This document shows positions 1 through 9,926 of a DNA stretch of 64,000 nucleotides, piece by piece; within the stretch, counting starts at the first letter, position 1, and every line of letters starts with the position of its first letter. The stretch covers positions 62,001 through 126,000 of the forward strand of contig NC_000914.2 in the NCBI RefSeq assembly GCF_000018545.1, written 5' to 3'. The DNA is from Sinorhizobium fredii NGR234 (GTDB taxonomy: Bacteria > Pseudomonadota > Alphaproteobacteria > Rhizobiales > Rhizobiaceae). A model generated the notes under the pieces. It did not search any database. It was not told where the DNA came from and was given only the letters and a program-made list of their open reading frames with translations. The translations under genes were made by a program, and so were the position numbers.

Positions 1-336
1 AACAACAGGATGTTCGCTCCCTTGGCGAGCCAGCTATCGCCCGGCGGCGATCGCCATGACCTGTGCCTTGGAGACCATCGGCACGGCGTCGAAGTCAAAG
101 CTGTCGAGCGTCTTTCCCGGTGGCAATCGCGCCTCGGCGAGATGGCGTTCGATGCGGCGGCGATCGCGTTCGGCCAGTTCGTGCTCGGCGATCACCGACA
201 GGAACCGGGCCGCTGGCCACCCCTCCTTGTCGGCCCGTTCGGCAAAGTCCGGCCAAAGGACCTTGATGGCCGGAAGGCGGAGTTCATTGCGCAGCGTGCT
301 GAGCGTGGCGGCGTCGATGGCAGGGGCGTTTTTCAT
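1..336 (-). pseudogene. istB: IS21-family istB (ATPase helper) 5' part, frameshifted, runs off the window
   Basis: The reading frame starts at 336 with MKNAPAIDAATLSTLRNELR and continues through the N-terminal helical region typical of the IstB ATP-binding helper of IS21 elements. It stops at 34, but an extra G in the run near 40 causes this. Without that base the frame reads AIAAGDSWLAKGANILL, which leads into the Walker A region expected of IstB. The start overlaps the end of the istA fragment by 4 bases, as in intact IS21 operons. Only the N-terminal third is in view, and the rest lies outside the window. The element is probably inactive unless the extra base is a sequencing error. Confidence 0.75.
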
Positions 337-734
337 GCGGCGTCCTCCAGATGACGCGCGTCGATCAGGGCCTCATAGCCCTGGAGGGAGGCGAGACGAA
401 CGTTGACGGTGGGCAACTGTGCCGGATCGGGCGCGAAGAAAGTCCTCAGCGCGATGATGTCCGGCAGTTCGTCCGCATCGAGTGTTTTAGCGAGCCGCTC
501 TGCCAGTTCCCGCTCGCAGCCCCGATCGTGGGCCAAGGCCAAGAGCTCGACGGTGATCTTGCAGGCCTGCTTGTCGGAAAGCCGGTCGAGCAGGGTCTCG
601 AAGGCCCTTCGGTATTCCTGCCGCGGAAACAGCTTGTCGCGATAGACAAGCTGAAGGAGCGCCATCGGCTTTTTGCGCAGCGAATGGATGACATGCCGAT
701 AATCGACGACCTGGTCGTGCTTGCCGCTGGCGTC
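333..734 (-). pseudogene. istA: IS21-family istA transposase, C-terminal fragment
   Basis: The frame reads GKHDQVVDYRHVIHSLRKKP, then MALLQLVYRDKLFPRQEYRRA, and ends in SLQGYEALIDARHLEDAA. This matches the C-terminal tail of IstA, the DDE transposase of IS21 elements. A stop in the same frame at 735-737 marks where homology is lost, so the catalytic core is missing and the element is truncated. The final ATGA overlaps the istB start. No terminal inverted repeat is visible on the truncated side. Confidence 0.7.
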
Positions 735-1186
735 TCATCTTGGTTGTCGCGCTGCAAAGCTGTCTTCATCGGCTGGAATGTCGAAAAGTCCTGTTGCGCA
801 AGTCAGATGGAGAACCTTGCATGACCGCGAATGTGGGCGCGAGGAACGTCGACCTGTGCCGCGACACTGCTGAACCGATTGTCCTGCCAGTTGGATTGCG
901 GCGGCATCAGCATCGAACCGCGGAGGCTAATGCGCTGAATACCTCCATGCACCTCTACCGAACCAGTGTCGGGCGAAATCGGCTCGGCGGAGTTCTCCGA
1001 TAAGCTGAGCTGCAGATGGCCAGCTGCTGCTCAAACCCACCTGGTCCGCCGGCGCGTCGTCCAATTCCTGCCCCGCACGCAGCAGCTATTGCTGCTCAGC
1101 GTACCAAAATCCCACCTCTTCAGCACAAGCATCGACGAGGATTTACGTGGACTTCAGTGAACACTACGCCGCGCAGGACGCCCGAC
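735..1186. other. Gene-poor spacer between IS21 remnant and nopT
   Basis: I find no convincing gene, RNA or repeat here. Short frames lack ribosome binding sites and do not resemble known families. The stretch lies downstream of nopT and next to the broken edge of the IS21 remnant, so it may be old insertion debris. Confidence 0.5.
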
Positions 1187-1972
1187 TCATGTCATCTTTT
1201 GGGTGGTCACCGTTGTTAAATGCTGCCGGTTTGGATTGCTGTAGCGATTGGCTAGGCTTCGGAACAAATCATCTATCTGATCTGATTGCACAGTAAATTC
1301 GCCGAAATTAGGATCGAAGAGCGTGGTGTTTCCATCCATTGCCGAGGTCGCAACGGTGTGTGCGCCGCCCTCAGCGAAATACAAGCTGAGCAAATGGTTG
1401 GATCCGTCGGCTGTAATCTTGGTTAGCATGCGCGGGAAGTTAGGCTCGCCGACTTTGTATACTTTCTCCTTTCCGGATGGAGCAAGGCCTGCTTTCTGCA
1501 ACATAGTGTTTTGCGCCGCGAAGTCGGCCTCAGAAGGTCCTGCTCCTTGTCTTCGGAGGTGAACCTTCAGATTCTCGTACTCCTTCTGCCGAACAGTGGC
1601 TGAGGCGTGCCTTTGCGATCCGGGTACTAGGGCCTCCATTCGGATTGACGGATGACTGTTGAGGTTACGCAGCCACTCCGCAGTCAAGCCGACGCAGATT
1701 CCATCTGCGTTCGCCTGGGCCAATTCGGCCGTCCTGTATCGGAACAGGGAGGTGCTCGGTCTCGCAGGAGAGGAGGTACTGGGATTGTTCGGATCAGATG
1801 CTTGTGGCTTGCTGGCGCAGCACCCCATCTTATCGGGGCACTCCGCACTTGGTGATTTCGTCCGGAGTTCAACATTCGCAAGCGTCTCCCTGAAACCATC
1901 GCTGTTCGCTGGATGAATCGGATCGTGAACTTGCGTAGAGCTTGTGAATGAACCACTGATGGGACTGTGCAT
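1187..1972 (-). CDS. nopT: NopT, type III effector cysteine protease (YopT/AvrPphB, peptidase C58)
   Basis: The protein is 261 residues from the ATG at 1972, which has an AGGGAAA ribosome binding site; a longer start at 2005 has none. The catalytic triad of family C58 is present: Cys93 in NADGICVGL, His205 in GGAHTVATS and Asp220 in LFDPNFGEF. Residues 47-56 read DKMGCCASKP. In the NGR234 protein, self-cleavage after Met49 exposes Gly50-Cys51-Cys52 for myristoylation and palmitoylation in the plant cell, and those residues are conserved here. The first ~45 residues are Ser/Pro-rich, as in T3SS signals. A candidate tts box sits about 50 bases upstream. It is predicted to be injected by the T3SS encoded downstream, where it modulates host immunity. 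Confidence 0.93.
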   Translation of the reverse strand: MHSPISGSFTSSTQVHDPIHPANSDGFRETLANVELRTKSPSAECPDKMGCCASKPQASDPNNPSTSSPARPSTSLFRYRTAELAQANADGICVGLTAEWLRNLNSHPSIRMEALVPGSQRHASATVRQKEYENLKVHLRRQGAGPSEADFAAQNTMLQKAGLAPSGKEKVYKVGEPNFPRMLTKITADGSNHLLSLYFAEGGAHTVATSAMDGNTTLFDPNFGEFTVQSDQIDDLFRSLANRYSNPNRQHLTTVTTQKMT

Positions 1973-2019
1973 GGCGTTCGTTTCCCTTCGCACGGTTATT
2001 GCCAATATGGGGCCGCTTA

Positions 2020-2053
2020 GACCGCGCTTCGCACGATGCTTCGTTAAGCTGAC
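2020..2053 (-). promoter_or_regulatory. Candidate tts box for nopT
   Basis: On the minus strand the sequence begins GTCAGCTTAACGAAGCATCG and ends in CTAAGC. It agrees with the TtsI-binding tts box core (GTCAGCTT-N-TCGAAAGCT) in the first half and more weakly in the second. It lies directly upstream of nopT in the right orientation. Confidence 0.6.
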
Positions 2054-3194
2054 GGCGAACTTACGGTCCGTTGCTCACCTCGCGAGGTGCATCGGTTTCT
2101 TTAAGCTTCAGCTATGCCGGCAACGGTGTAGGCTGCCTCAAAAATGGCCCGCGCTTGGCGATAGCCGACCCGCTGTAGAAGCTCAATTCTTGGCGATCTC
2201 CTGGTGCCGCGCTCCTGACCGAGAATGATGTTGAAACCCTGAGCGGGATCGGGGAGCGCTGCGACTGTTCCGCCACACGATTTTGGCCCTCCAGGCTGCC
2301 AATGATGCCGATGAAGATGCGATCGAAAGTCGGCTGGATTCGGCAGCTGCAGATCAAGCCCAGTCTCGAGGCGATTGTGGAGAAAGGGAACTTATCGGTG
2401 ATGGCGACCGAGCAACATGCATACGTCCGTAAGCTCGCTGGAGTCTTTCTTCAGGCATTCAAGCCCACTCGCGCCGGGGCGGCACCATCCGCTGCTTGCG
2501 ACGATCGCGACTGATGTGCTCCGAACTGAGCAGCGAGACGTGCTTGAGCAGTTCGTCGGGAGAAGGATCGACCGGTGCCCTACTCCCCTTCGCCAATTGG
2601 GCCTATTTGCATGGAGACGCCCCGAAACAGCTTTCAAGATAAGGAATGGCGGTTTCTGCTCCACGAACTGCCTATCTCAAGAATCCCCCGGCCCTCCAAA
2701 TGCAACCAAAATAGTCAAATGCGATTCCCTACTCCCCTGCCCCGGGCCGGAAGCCCTGCTCCTGATATTCGTGCCCAGGGGTCCGTGTAAGCGCAGGGAG
2801 GACCCGAGCCACGGCATGCCGGCGGTGGCGAGGCCCGATTACGGGCCGAGCGCCTGCTGAGGGCCGACCGCCCGCACGCACCAGGCACGGTGCAACGGCG
2901 GCTGACCTACCGTAGTCCGCCGCGCACATTCACTATCCCCCGGCGACAGGTTTTCTATTGTAGTGCGGCGGCTCGGGCCGATGCTCTCGCAGGTCAACCA
3001 CCACAAAAAGCAGCGCCATATAAACGCCCGCATAGAAACATCCAAGGCGACACGGCGCTCAGGCATGGAAGTGATCAACGCACCAACGACGATAGCCAGT
3101 GCCGCAGACACTCTGGACCTGTTAGCCATTCCCCGAAGAACACGGCTGCGAAGAGCGCGGAAAAGCTTCCATGCGAAGATAAAGCTGGCGTAAC
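2054..3194. other. Long spacer without a recognisable intact gene
   Basis: About 1.1 kb holds only short frames on both strands. A minus-strand stretch around 2960-3130 translates to a hydrophobic segment (AALAIVVGALITSM), but it has no family I recognise and no clear start. Given the broken genes on both sides, this is probably decayed DNA. Confidence 0.45.
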
Positions 3195-3830
3195 CTAGGC
3201 CGGCGACAAGAGCGAGGCTGACGCGACAATGCTTCCGGTCGTCAGGCCGTCACCAGCAATCAGGAAGCTGCCTCCAAGGAAGGCCATGATCATAGATGAG
3301 ATCTGCTTTGACGCTTGGCTGACGATCGCGTGGGCAGAACCTCCATTGCATGCGTGTTGATATTCGTTGACGAGCCTCCCCGATTGTTTTGGAAACACAA
3401 CCGTCAATGACCACGGATTGAGCAATACCAAGACGCCCACTGAGCGAAGTGCTGCTGCGAAGCCCTCCGCGCGTTCGATGCAGGCACGAAGATTGTTGCG
3501 GAAACCAGCGATGTCAAGGCGCATGCGCCCGTTCCAAATCGCGAGAACGGCGTGGCCGTTTCGCGATCCCATCGGGGTCGCATCATCTGCGCAGGTAGCT
3601 GACGGCGGAAAGAAGGGCGGATGCCCCTCTGTAAGCCATCGACAAAGGGAAGTACCATTGCATTCAGCGCGCCCTCGACGTGGACAAAGCGTCGGTTCGG
3701 ATCGATCCCGACTTGGTCCAGAACCTTGATGCAGGACGCGATATCGTCGTGCGCCCCCTTTCATGGTCGGTCCACAGGTCAATGCGAGAATGACGGTGCG
3801 ATGGCGATTTGCGTGAATAACCTCTGAGAG
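3195..3830 (-). pseudogene. Decayed histidine decarboxylase (PLP-dependent), multiple frameshifts
   Basis: Pieces of one PLP-dependent histidine decarboxylase can be read in different minus-strand frames. KGAHDDIASCIKVLDQVGID is followed by NAMVLPFVDGLQRGIRPSFR in one frame and GSRNGHAVLAIWNG in another. NPWSLTVVFPKQSGRLVNEY comes near the end. The SGSRNG/HAVL and NxxSxTVVFP segments are characteristic of group II decarboxylases acting on histidine. The N-terminal part is missing, as is the Lys-containing HKW segment. The last ~35 residues (MAFLGGSFLIAGDGLTTGSI) look instead like a membrane segment of a type I secretion ABC transporter, so the relic may be joined to another gene fragment. It is not expected to be functional. 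Confidence 0.6.
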
Positions 3831-3931
3831 AGCATCGGGGGAGATAGAGCCGGCATGTCAAGCGAATCGGAGAATTGACCCCCCCTATTGCCTCATCCAG
3901 GAATGTTACTGAAGTTGGGGGCACTGAGATG

Positions 3932-5258
3932 GCCCGTATATCCTCCCGCCGCGGCGCAGGGCTGTCCGGGGAAATTCAGACATAGGCGAAGCTCATTTGA
4001 TGGGGGGAGCACCGGGGTCTCCTGTGGCTGGGATTGACCGGTGGCGGCCGCTCGATGGCGGCGATGTCGCGGCGCTCGAAGAGGCAGCGGATAACCAAGT
4101 CGGTGAAGCGCAGGATCGGCATGGTGATGCGGTTAAGGCGCGCCGCGATGCGCAGTAGCGCATAGGCGATCATCGCGGCGAAGAGCTGCAGGCGCACGGC
4201 GTTGTCGTTGTTGCCAAGGAAACTGCGGATCTTGAGGTGCTGCTTGATCCAGCGGAACAGGAGTTCGATCTGCCAGCGGCCTTTGTAGAGCGCCGCGATG
4301 GCCACGGCGGGCCGCTTGCGATCATTGGTCAGCAGCGTGATGGTGTCGCCGTCGGCGCGCTTGACGGTGAGGCGGCGCAACGGGATCGGCAGCTTGGAAT
4401 CACCCTTGCTGGCCAGGCGCACGGTGGCGTCGTCGATGACGGTGAAGCCGTCGCCCTCGGCGACCTTGATGCGCCGTTGGCGCACCACCTTGAGGCCCAT
4501 GTTGGACTTCGGCCGGGTCACGAAGAACGCCTTCGCCTCGGCGATCGCCGTCCACCAGCCGTAGTGGCAATAGCCCTTGTCGAAGATATAGGTGGCGCCG
4601 CTCTCGATGGCGATGGTGCGACCGATCTGGGCGTCGTTGACGTTGGCATCGGTGATGTCGAGGAGGCGCGGGCAGTCGCTGTCGGGGTCATAGACGACAT
4701 GCATCTTCATGCCGCGGATGCGGCCGTTCGACTTGGCCCAGCCGCACAGCTTGCCGAGCGGGATCGGGGTGGAATCGATCAGCCGCAGCATGGCCCGGCC
4801 CTCGCGGCGCGTCTGTCGGTCGAGTTGGCCGGCAAGCAGGCCGAAGGTCTCGGCAAAGACGGCAACCGGGCGGCGGGCGTTGGCATCGGCAAGCGGTCGC
4901 TGCCCAGGTGATAGTGGTGATGGCTGTTGGCGTTCCAGCCGGCCTCCAGGCCGCGCAGGCTCTCCGCACCGCTCAACTGGGCATAGATCAGCACCAGCAG
5001 TCCCAGCTGCGGAACGCCTTGTCGTAGGCGTCCCCGTCGTGATCATCCACTATCGTCTGGAAGCGGCGCCGATTGACCGGTTCAATCAGCTTGCCAAGAA
5101 TGCTACGTGTGAACCGCATGCCCCGTCCTCTTTCTGAGTCTCGACAACCAGAAGGTAGACGGAAAATCCCCGTCTGACGGGGCATGCGCCTGCGACATTT
5201 CGATTCAGCCGCAACTTTCCCCGGACAGCCCTGCGCCGCGGCGGGAGGAGATACGGGC
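3932..5258 (-). mobile_element. IS4-like insertion sequence bounded by 43-bp inverted repeats
   Basis: Positions 3932-3974 (beginning GCCCGTATATCCTCCCGCC) and 5216-5258 are near-perfect inverted copies of each other, with about one mismatch. They enclose a single transposase gene of IS4 type. The element is about 1.3 kb. I see no clear target-site duplication. It appears to have inserted into, or been joined to, the transposase relic on its right side. The repeats are longer than is usual for IS4, so part of the symmetry may come from a duplication at the insertion site. Confidence 0.6.
3976..5119 (-). pseudogene. IS4-family transposase, frameshifted in its N-terminal part
   Basis: The start at 5119 (MRFTRSILGKLIEPVNRRRF) is followed, across two frame changes near 5000 and 4900, by LLVLIYAQLSGAESLRGLEA and LADANARRPVAVFAETFGLL, and then an open frame to 3976. 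DDE-type landmarks are visible: LIDSTPIPLG, DITDANVNDAQ, YIFDKGYCHY and the YKGRWQIELLFRWIKQHLKI segment, which holds the catalytic Glu of the Y-(2)-R-(3)-E-(6)-K motif. The frame breaks suggest an inactive transposase unless it is expressed by frameshifting. Confidence 0.75.
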
Positions 5259-6095
5259 GCGCGCTTCATCCAGTTGCCATCGAGTATGATCTGCCCGGCT
5301 ATTTCCATGCGCCAAGCCTTGACGGCCATTTGCACCGTCCGCAGCGCTTTCTTGGTGAAGCGTGACGGATCGGCGCTCACAAGGCGCTGGAGCACCGCGG
5401 GCTGCCGAGAGCGCCGGATCTGCCTCAAGCCACGCTCGAATCTGGGGCTCGAATGGCTCCAGCATGCTCGGCCTTTTCGGGTAAGGCTTGGTTCGCCGAT
5501 AGGGCCGCCGATGTGTCGGCCGTTTCTCTCCAGCCTGCCAGGCTGTCTTCAAGCTCACGGTGAATCGCTGCAGATCGATGGCGAGCGGTTCTTCGGTCCC
5601 GGCATTCAAGCCACGGCGATCGACCCGCTTTCCGAGCTCCTCCTGTGCGGCACGAATTCCGGCAAACAGCATCACCGGATCTTCCCTTTCCAACATCGCC
5701 TGCAGCCGCTCCTTATCGGCCTCGGCCACACCGGAATGGGCAACCACCCGCGCGATAGGCGGCACGGGCGGATGGTAGCGTTTGACGACGCGGGCGCCGA
5801 TCCGTGTCTTCTCTCGCAGCTTGAACGAAGGCTGGAACAGATTGCCGTACAGACGCACCACGTCGTAGAGCCGCCCAAGCACAACCGTCGCCTCCGCGCC
5901 GACGAGCCTTCCGTAACCGACCAGCCGTCGCACGATCGCGCCGTTCTTCTGCTCGACCCAAGCCTGATCGTTCTTTCGATACGCTCGCGAACGCGCTGCC
6001 TCGTCCAGCAACGTGTCGAGCTGGTCGGGGATCGCCGTCAGCTTCAGCCGGTCGAGCGTTGCGATCAGCACGTCATGATCCACGTTCGTCATCAC
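5259..6095 (-). pseudogene. Chimeric transposase relic (IstB-like N-terminus joined to an integrase-core C-terminus)
   Basis: The frame opens at 6095 with MTNVDHDVLIATLDRLKLTA and DQLDTLLDEAARS, the N-terminus of an IS21 IstB. It then switches without a stop to RAYRKNDQAWVEQKNGAIVR and LFQPSFKLREKTRIGARVVK, the C-terminal part of an unrelated integrase-core (rve) transposase. A frame change near 5410 leads to LVSADPSRFTKKALRTVQMA and AGQIILDGNW, its normal C-terminus, which is cut by the IS4-like element at 5258. The open frame itself reads on into that element to 5205. The fusion suggests a deletion between two elements. No function is expected. Confidence 0.65.
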
Positions 6096-7078
6096 CAGGC
6101 TGCCATAACCGCCCCTCTCAGAGAATTCTGCAGAACCTTCAGCACACTACCCTCTGTCGAGTGTATAAGAATAGGATTATCAAGGGTCTCGCGCGCAAGG
6201 TATATGGCCATCGATTACCTTCAGTTTCACTTGCGCCCACAGTTCCCCAGTATTCTTCTGGATCAGCGCACTCCCCGACCCGCATGGTCCAGTCGACCAC
6301 CTCGCACTCTAGTCACAGACCTCGGTCGCATAGTGTGAGCCGACATATGGCACCCATGTTATTTAGAAATTTGTGGGATTGAGAGATTGGTCTGTGGTCA
6401 AAGTCGAGGTTGTACGGGTATCCTAGGTGCTTATCACGCGTGCCAGAAAACTTCGTACCAAGTTTGTTCAAGGTCTTGTCGACATCCTTCTGCTTATTTG
6501 AGGGAATAGTTTCGTTTTGTCCGCGTATAGGCATCACGCACTTGACCCTATGTTAAATACGGTTACGCAGAAGCAACACTATGGGGCAATATTAATGCTA
6601 TAAATATTCTGTAGGGTGACACTTTTGATGCCGCATGCTGTTTAATCGCCTAGGGAACCAAATTGGCTCCATTTGATGAGCCCCCTTTACGCACTACTCT
6701 TATAATGGCCCTGGCCTGCGTGTTGCACCCGTGAGCTCGGCTGGGATTTATCCTGGAGCGCAGCGAACCGATGATGATCGTCAGGACAACGGCAGTGAGT
6801 TCAGCGGTAACGCGACCCTGAGATAGGCGGATGCGGGCAAGGTCAATAACCGGACCGACAAAACGCTGTACGCCGCGCGCCGGCCGCGCCCTCGGTGTCG
6901 AGCGCCACGGACACAGCGCCAATTCAAACCAGAGCCGCTGTCAGAAAATAGGATTAGCCGCTCAGTTCCGTCCCTTTAATGTCGTGTTCAGCGCTCAATT
7001 GCTATAGGGCCTGCCTCGTCCCCAGGCACGCACGACGTGCTGCGTCTGCTTCTCAAAGGTGAATTCATCACAGCAACG
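6096..7078. other. Spacer downstream of the T3SS operon, partly A+T-rich
   Basis: No gene is recognisable on either strand. The part from about 6340 to 6660 is visibly richer in A+T than its surroundings, as is common for old insertion debris in these plasmids. The short frames have no credible starts or family resemblance. Confidence 0.45.
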
Positions 7079-7627
7079 TTATCGCGATTGTGGCAAAGTC
7101 CTCTGTTCGGACTTCCCTTCAAACGCAAGAGACAGATGGAGGTTATGGTGCAACATCTGATTCTCTGGGTTGGTTTCGAGAGCTTGCCGGTACAGCTCTT
7201 GTGCCGCGTCATGCCGCCCCTCAATGTCCAAGATGACTGCCTTCGCATTCAATGCACGCAAATTGTCTGGGGTCACGACCAAGACGTTGTCTAAAACCTG
7301 AAGCGCCTCATGCGGACGTTTCTGCGCCACCAATGCTTTTGTAAGACGGATTGCCGCATCGACATTGCCTGGATGCTGCTTCAGATCATCCCGCAAAGCC
7401 CGCTCTTGAGCGTCCTCACCGACGGCGCGCAAAATGCGTTGGCGCGTAGCCGCATTGATTTGGTTGGCGCCGAGCAATTGTGCGGCTGACGTCTCCTTCA
7501 CTGAAAGAACGGGGTTATCCCACCTAGCACAACCGCCGAGAGGCAGAACGGAGAGTACTGCGAAGAGAACTAAGCTCAAACGAAATGAAAGCAACGGCGC
7601 GGCGACTCTATTCTCATGTGAATTCAT
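7079..7627 (-). CDS. TPR-repeat lipoprotein at the end of the rhcV operon (Y4yS-like)
   Basis: The protein is 182 residues. The N-terminus has a hydrophobic signal ending in the lipobox LPLGGC, predicting lipid attachment at that Cys and a periplasm-facing location. Residues ~85-165 form tetratricopeptide-like helices (HPGNVDAAIRLTKALVAQKR, LRALNAKAVILDIEGRHDAA, YRQALETNPENQMLHHNLHL). The gene follows rhcV by 16 bases and corresponds by position to y4yS of NGR234. The family resembles TadD-type pilus TPR lipoproteins, so a role in secretin or outer-membrane assembly of the T3SS is an inference. Confidence 0.8.
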   Translation of the reverse strand: MNSHENRVAAPLLSFRLSLVLFAVLSVLPLGGCARWDNPVLSVKETSAAQLLGANQINAATRQRILRAVGEDAQERALRDDLKQHPGNVDAAIRLTKALVAQKRPHEALQVLDNVLVVTPDNLRALNAKAVILDIEGRHDAAQELYRQALETNPENQMLHHNLHLSLAFEGKSEQRTLPQSR

Positions 7628-7643
7628 GTTTGGTTCTCACCTA

Positions 7644-9737
7644 TCATCCAGTAGTGGCAGAAGGGCGGATACTGCGAGGTTCCCCTGACGTTCCATTACT
7701 GGGCGGGAGCCTGATGGATCCGACGGGTTGAATTTTAAAATCGGAGGCGAGGTCCTGATAAGACAGTACGGCAAGCTCGATACCGTTTCGGGTAAGAAAA
7801 CCGCGGACGAAGCGTCGGACATCCATTGAAGTTAAGACGATCGGGCGCGTCTGGCCCGGTGCCGTGCTCGAAAAGACCTGCCGCATCTGTGACAGCAGCG
7901 CCTCGCTTTGCCGATCCTCTAGTGCGAGGTAGGGGCCTGCAGCCGTTTCCCGAACCGCGCAGCGCACCACATCCTCAGTCTCACGTTCCATGACGAAGGC
8001 AGGTAGGACACCGTGTCTGCCATAGCGGTGACAGATCTGCCGCTTCATTCCAGAACGAACGTGTTCCGTGAGCAGGGCGACGTTTTGCTCACGTTCGCTC
8101 CATTCGGCCAATGCCTCCAAGACGAGCCGGGTATTTCGGATTGGTATACCTTCGCCCAAGAGGCGGCGCAGCACATCTGCAATCCGGGGGATCGGCGTGG
8201 TACGCAGCACCTCCTTCACCAGATCAGAGTATTCCTGCTCCATCCGGCCCAGTAGTTGGCGGGTCTCTTGGATACCCACCAAGCGCGGCGCATGGCAAGT
8301 CAACGTCGCATGGACACGCATCGCAAGGAGTTCGCTGGGACTATGATGCCGGATACCGGCGGCTTTGAGCGCCGGCTCGTGGCTTTGTTCAACCCAAATT
8401 CTGTGGGTTTCAGGATCATGCCGAAAAGGGATGCCGCTTGACTCAATCTTCTTCAGATCGTCTGCGAGGGACAGCTGCGCCGGATTAATCAAATCCTGTT
8501 CGACTGGCACGCCTTCGACATCTATCCTGAATTGCGACTCGGGCAGCTGCTGGTCGACATCGACTGGGATCGGAGGAACGATAATGCCGAGATCGGCCGA
8601 GACTAGTTGGGAAATACGCGCAATGTGCTGCCGCAATTCGACCTGGTCGATCGCATTCGTAAGGCTCGGCGCGAGGAAGACGCCAATGGGATTTGGCTGC
8701 GCAGCCACGTTTGGCGTTTGAGACTCCGCCGGAGTTACAGTTGTAGCATCGACTTTGTCGGCATCTAGGACGTCACCTTTGACGAAGCTTGCCGCCGCGA
8801 AGACTGCGGCCAACATAAAAAAGACAGGCAGAGGGAAACCAGGAACGAAGCCCATGGCCACCAGGACGCAGGCCGCCAACCGCAATGCTCGTGTACTGGC
8901 GGTGAGTTGATTGGCTATGTCCTCACCGAGGTTGAGTTTCGAAGCCCCAGTTACACGAGTAACCATGGTTGCCGCTGTAATTGAGAGCAGCAGGGCGGGA
9001 ATCTGCGAGATTAACGCATCACCTATCGTCAGCAGAGTGTAGTGATGCAGCACCTGGGCGAACGACATGCCCTTCGAGAGCAGGCCGATGGAAATTCCAC
9101 CCAGCATGTTGATGCAGATAACCACTAGCCCGGCGATGGAATCACCCTTCACAAACTTCATCGCGCCGTCCATCGCCCCATAAAGTTTGCTTTCTTTTTC
9201 TAATGCGGCGCGCCGCCTGCGGGATTCGTCGGCATCGATGTGACCGTTCCGCAACTCTGCGTCGATCGCCATTTGCTTGCCTGGCAAAGCATCGAGGGTG
9301 AAGCGCGCCGCCACTTCTGCCACGCGTTCGGCGCCTTTCGCGAGAACCATGAACTGCACCATGGTCACTACCAGAAATATAACGAAACCCACGACAATAT
9401 TGCCTGAGATCACAAAACTGCCGAACGTGTGGATGATGCTGCCTGCCTCGCCCTCGGCCAGAATTAGTCGCGTCGTCGCGACGGTGAGCGCCAGACGGAA
9501 TACCGTGGAAAGCAAAATGACGCCGGGCAAAGAGGAAAAATCAAGTGGCGTGCTGACATACAGGGCCGCCATCAGCAGCAGTACAGCCAAACCCATGTTG
9601 AAGCCTATCAGCGCATCGACCGCCATGACCGGTATTGGCATGACCATCATGCTGACGGCCAGAAGCAGCATCAACGCGACCATCAAGTCCGGATTGGCCG
9701 GCGCATACTCGGTGAATCTACGCAGGGCGTTGGCCAT
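7644..9737 (-). CDS. rhcV: RhcV (SctV), T3SS export gate major component
   Basis: This 697-residue protein belongs to the FlhA/LcrD/SctV family. The N-terminal ~330 residues carry about eight membrane segments, starting with LMVALMLLLAVSMMVMPIPV. They include the conserved GFVIFLVVTMVQFMVLAKGA and RVAEVAARFTLDALPGKQMA region, and the cytoplasmic loop DADESRRRRAALEKESKLYG. The C-terminal domain, which forms the nonameric ring receiving substrates and chaperones, follows. Length is normal for SctV. It lies in the nopC-nopA-y4yQ-rhcV-y4yS operon, presumably driven by the tts box at 11545-11577. No damage is seen. Confidence 0.96.
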   Translation of the reverse strand: MANALRRFTEYAPANPDLMVALMLLLAVSMMVMPIPVMAVDALIGFNMGLAVLLLMAALYVSTPLDFSSLPGVILLSTVFRLALTVATTRLILAEGEAGSIIHTFGSFVISGNIVVGFVIFLVVTMVQFMVLAKGAERVAEVAARFTLDALPGKQMAIDAELRNGHIDADESRRRRAALEKESKLYGAMDGAMKFVKGDSIAGLVVICINMLGGISIGLLSKGMSFAQVLHHYTLLTIGDALISQIPALLLSITAATMVTRVTGASKLNLGEDIANQLTASTRALRLAACVLVAMGFVPGFPLPVFFMLAAVFAAASFVKGDVLDADKVDATTVTPAESQTPNVAAQPNPIGVFLAPSLTNAIDQVELRQHIARISQLVSADLGIIVPPIPVDVDQQLPESQFRIDVEGVPVEQDLINPAQLSLADDLKKIESSGIPFRHDPETHRIWVEQSHEPALKAAGIRHHSPSELLAMRVHATLTCHAPRLVGIQETRQLLGRMEQEYSDLVKEVLRTTPIPRIADVLRRLLGEGIPIRNTRLVLEALAEWSEREQNVALLTEHVRSGMKRQICHRYGRHGVLPAFVMERETEDVVRCAVRETAAGPYLALEDRQSEALLSQMRQVFSSTAPGQTRPIVLTSMDVRRFVRGFLTRNGIELAVLSYQDLASDFKIQPVGSIRLPPSNGTSGEPRSIRPSATTG

Positions 9738-9926
9738 GAGGTCCCTTCACGATCGTTTCTGAACCACTCTGCTGCTACACAGGTGCAACGTAGCTCTAAG
9801 ACCGCAGGCGCGTCGTCCGTGAGGCCGACCCCTGCGGCGGATGGCTGCGCATAAGATTCAAAGGCAAGTGCGAAGTTGACCGGTCATCAAGTCTGTCCAA
9901 GATCGTCAGCCCTGCGCTGGAATACT

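Noticed and set aside
4237..4911. Long plus-strand open frame opposite the IS4-type transposase
   Set aside because: It is antisense to a clear transposase and shows no family features; its length follows from the G+C-rich codon pattern.
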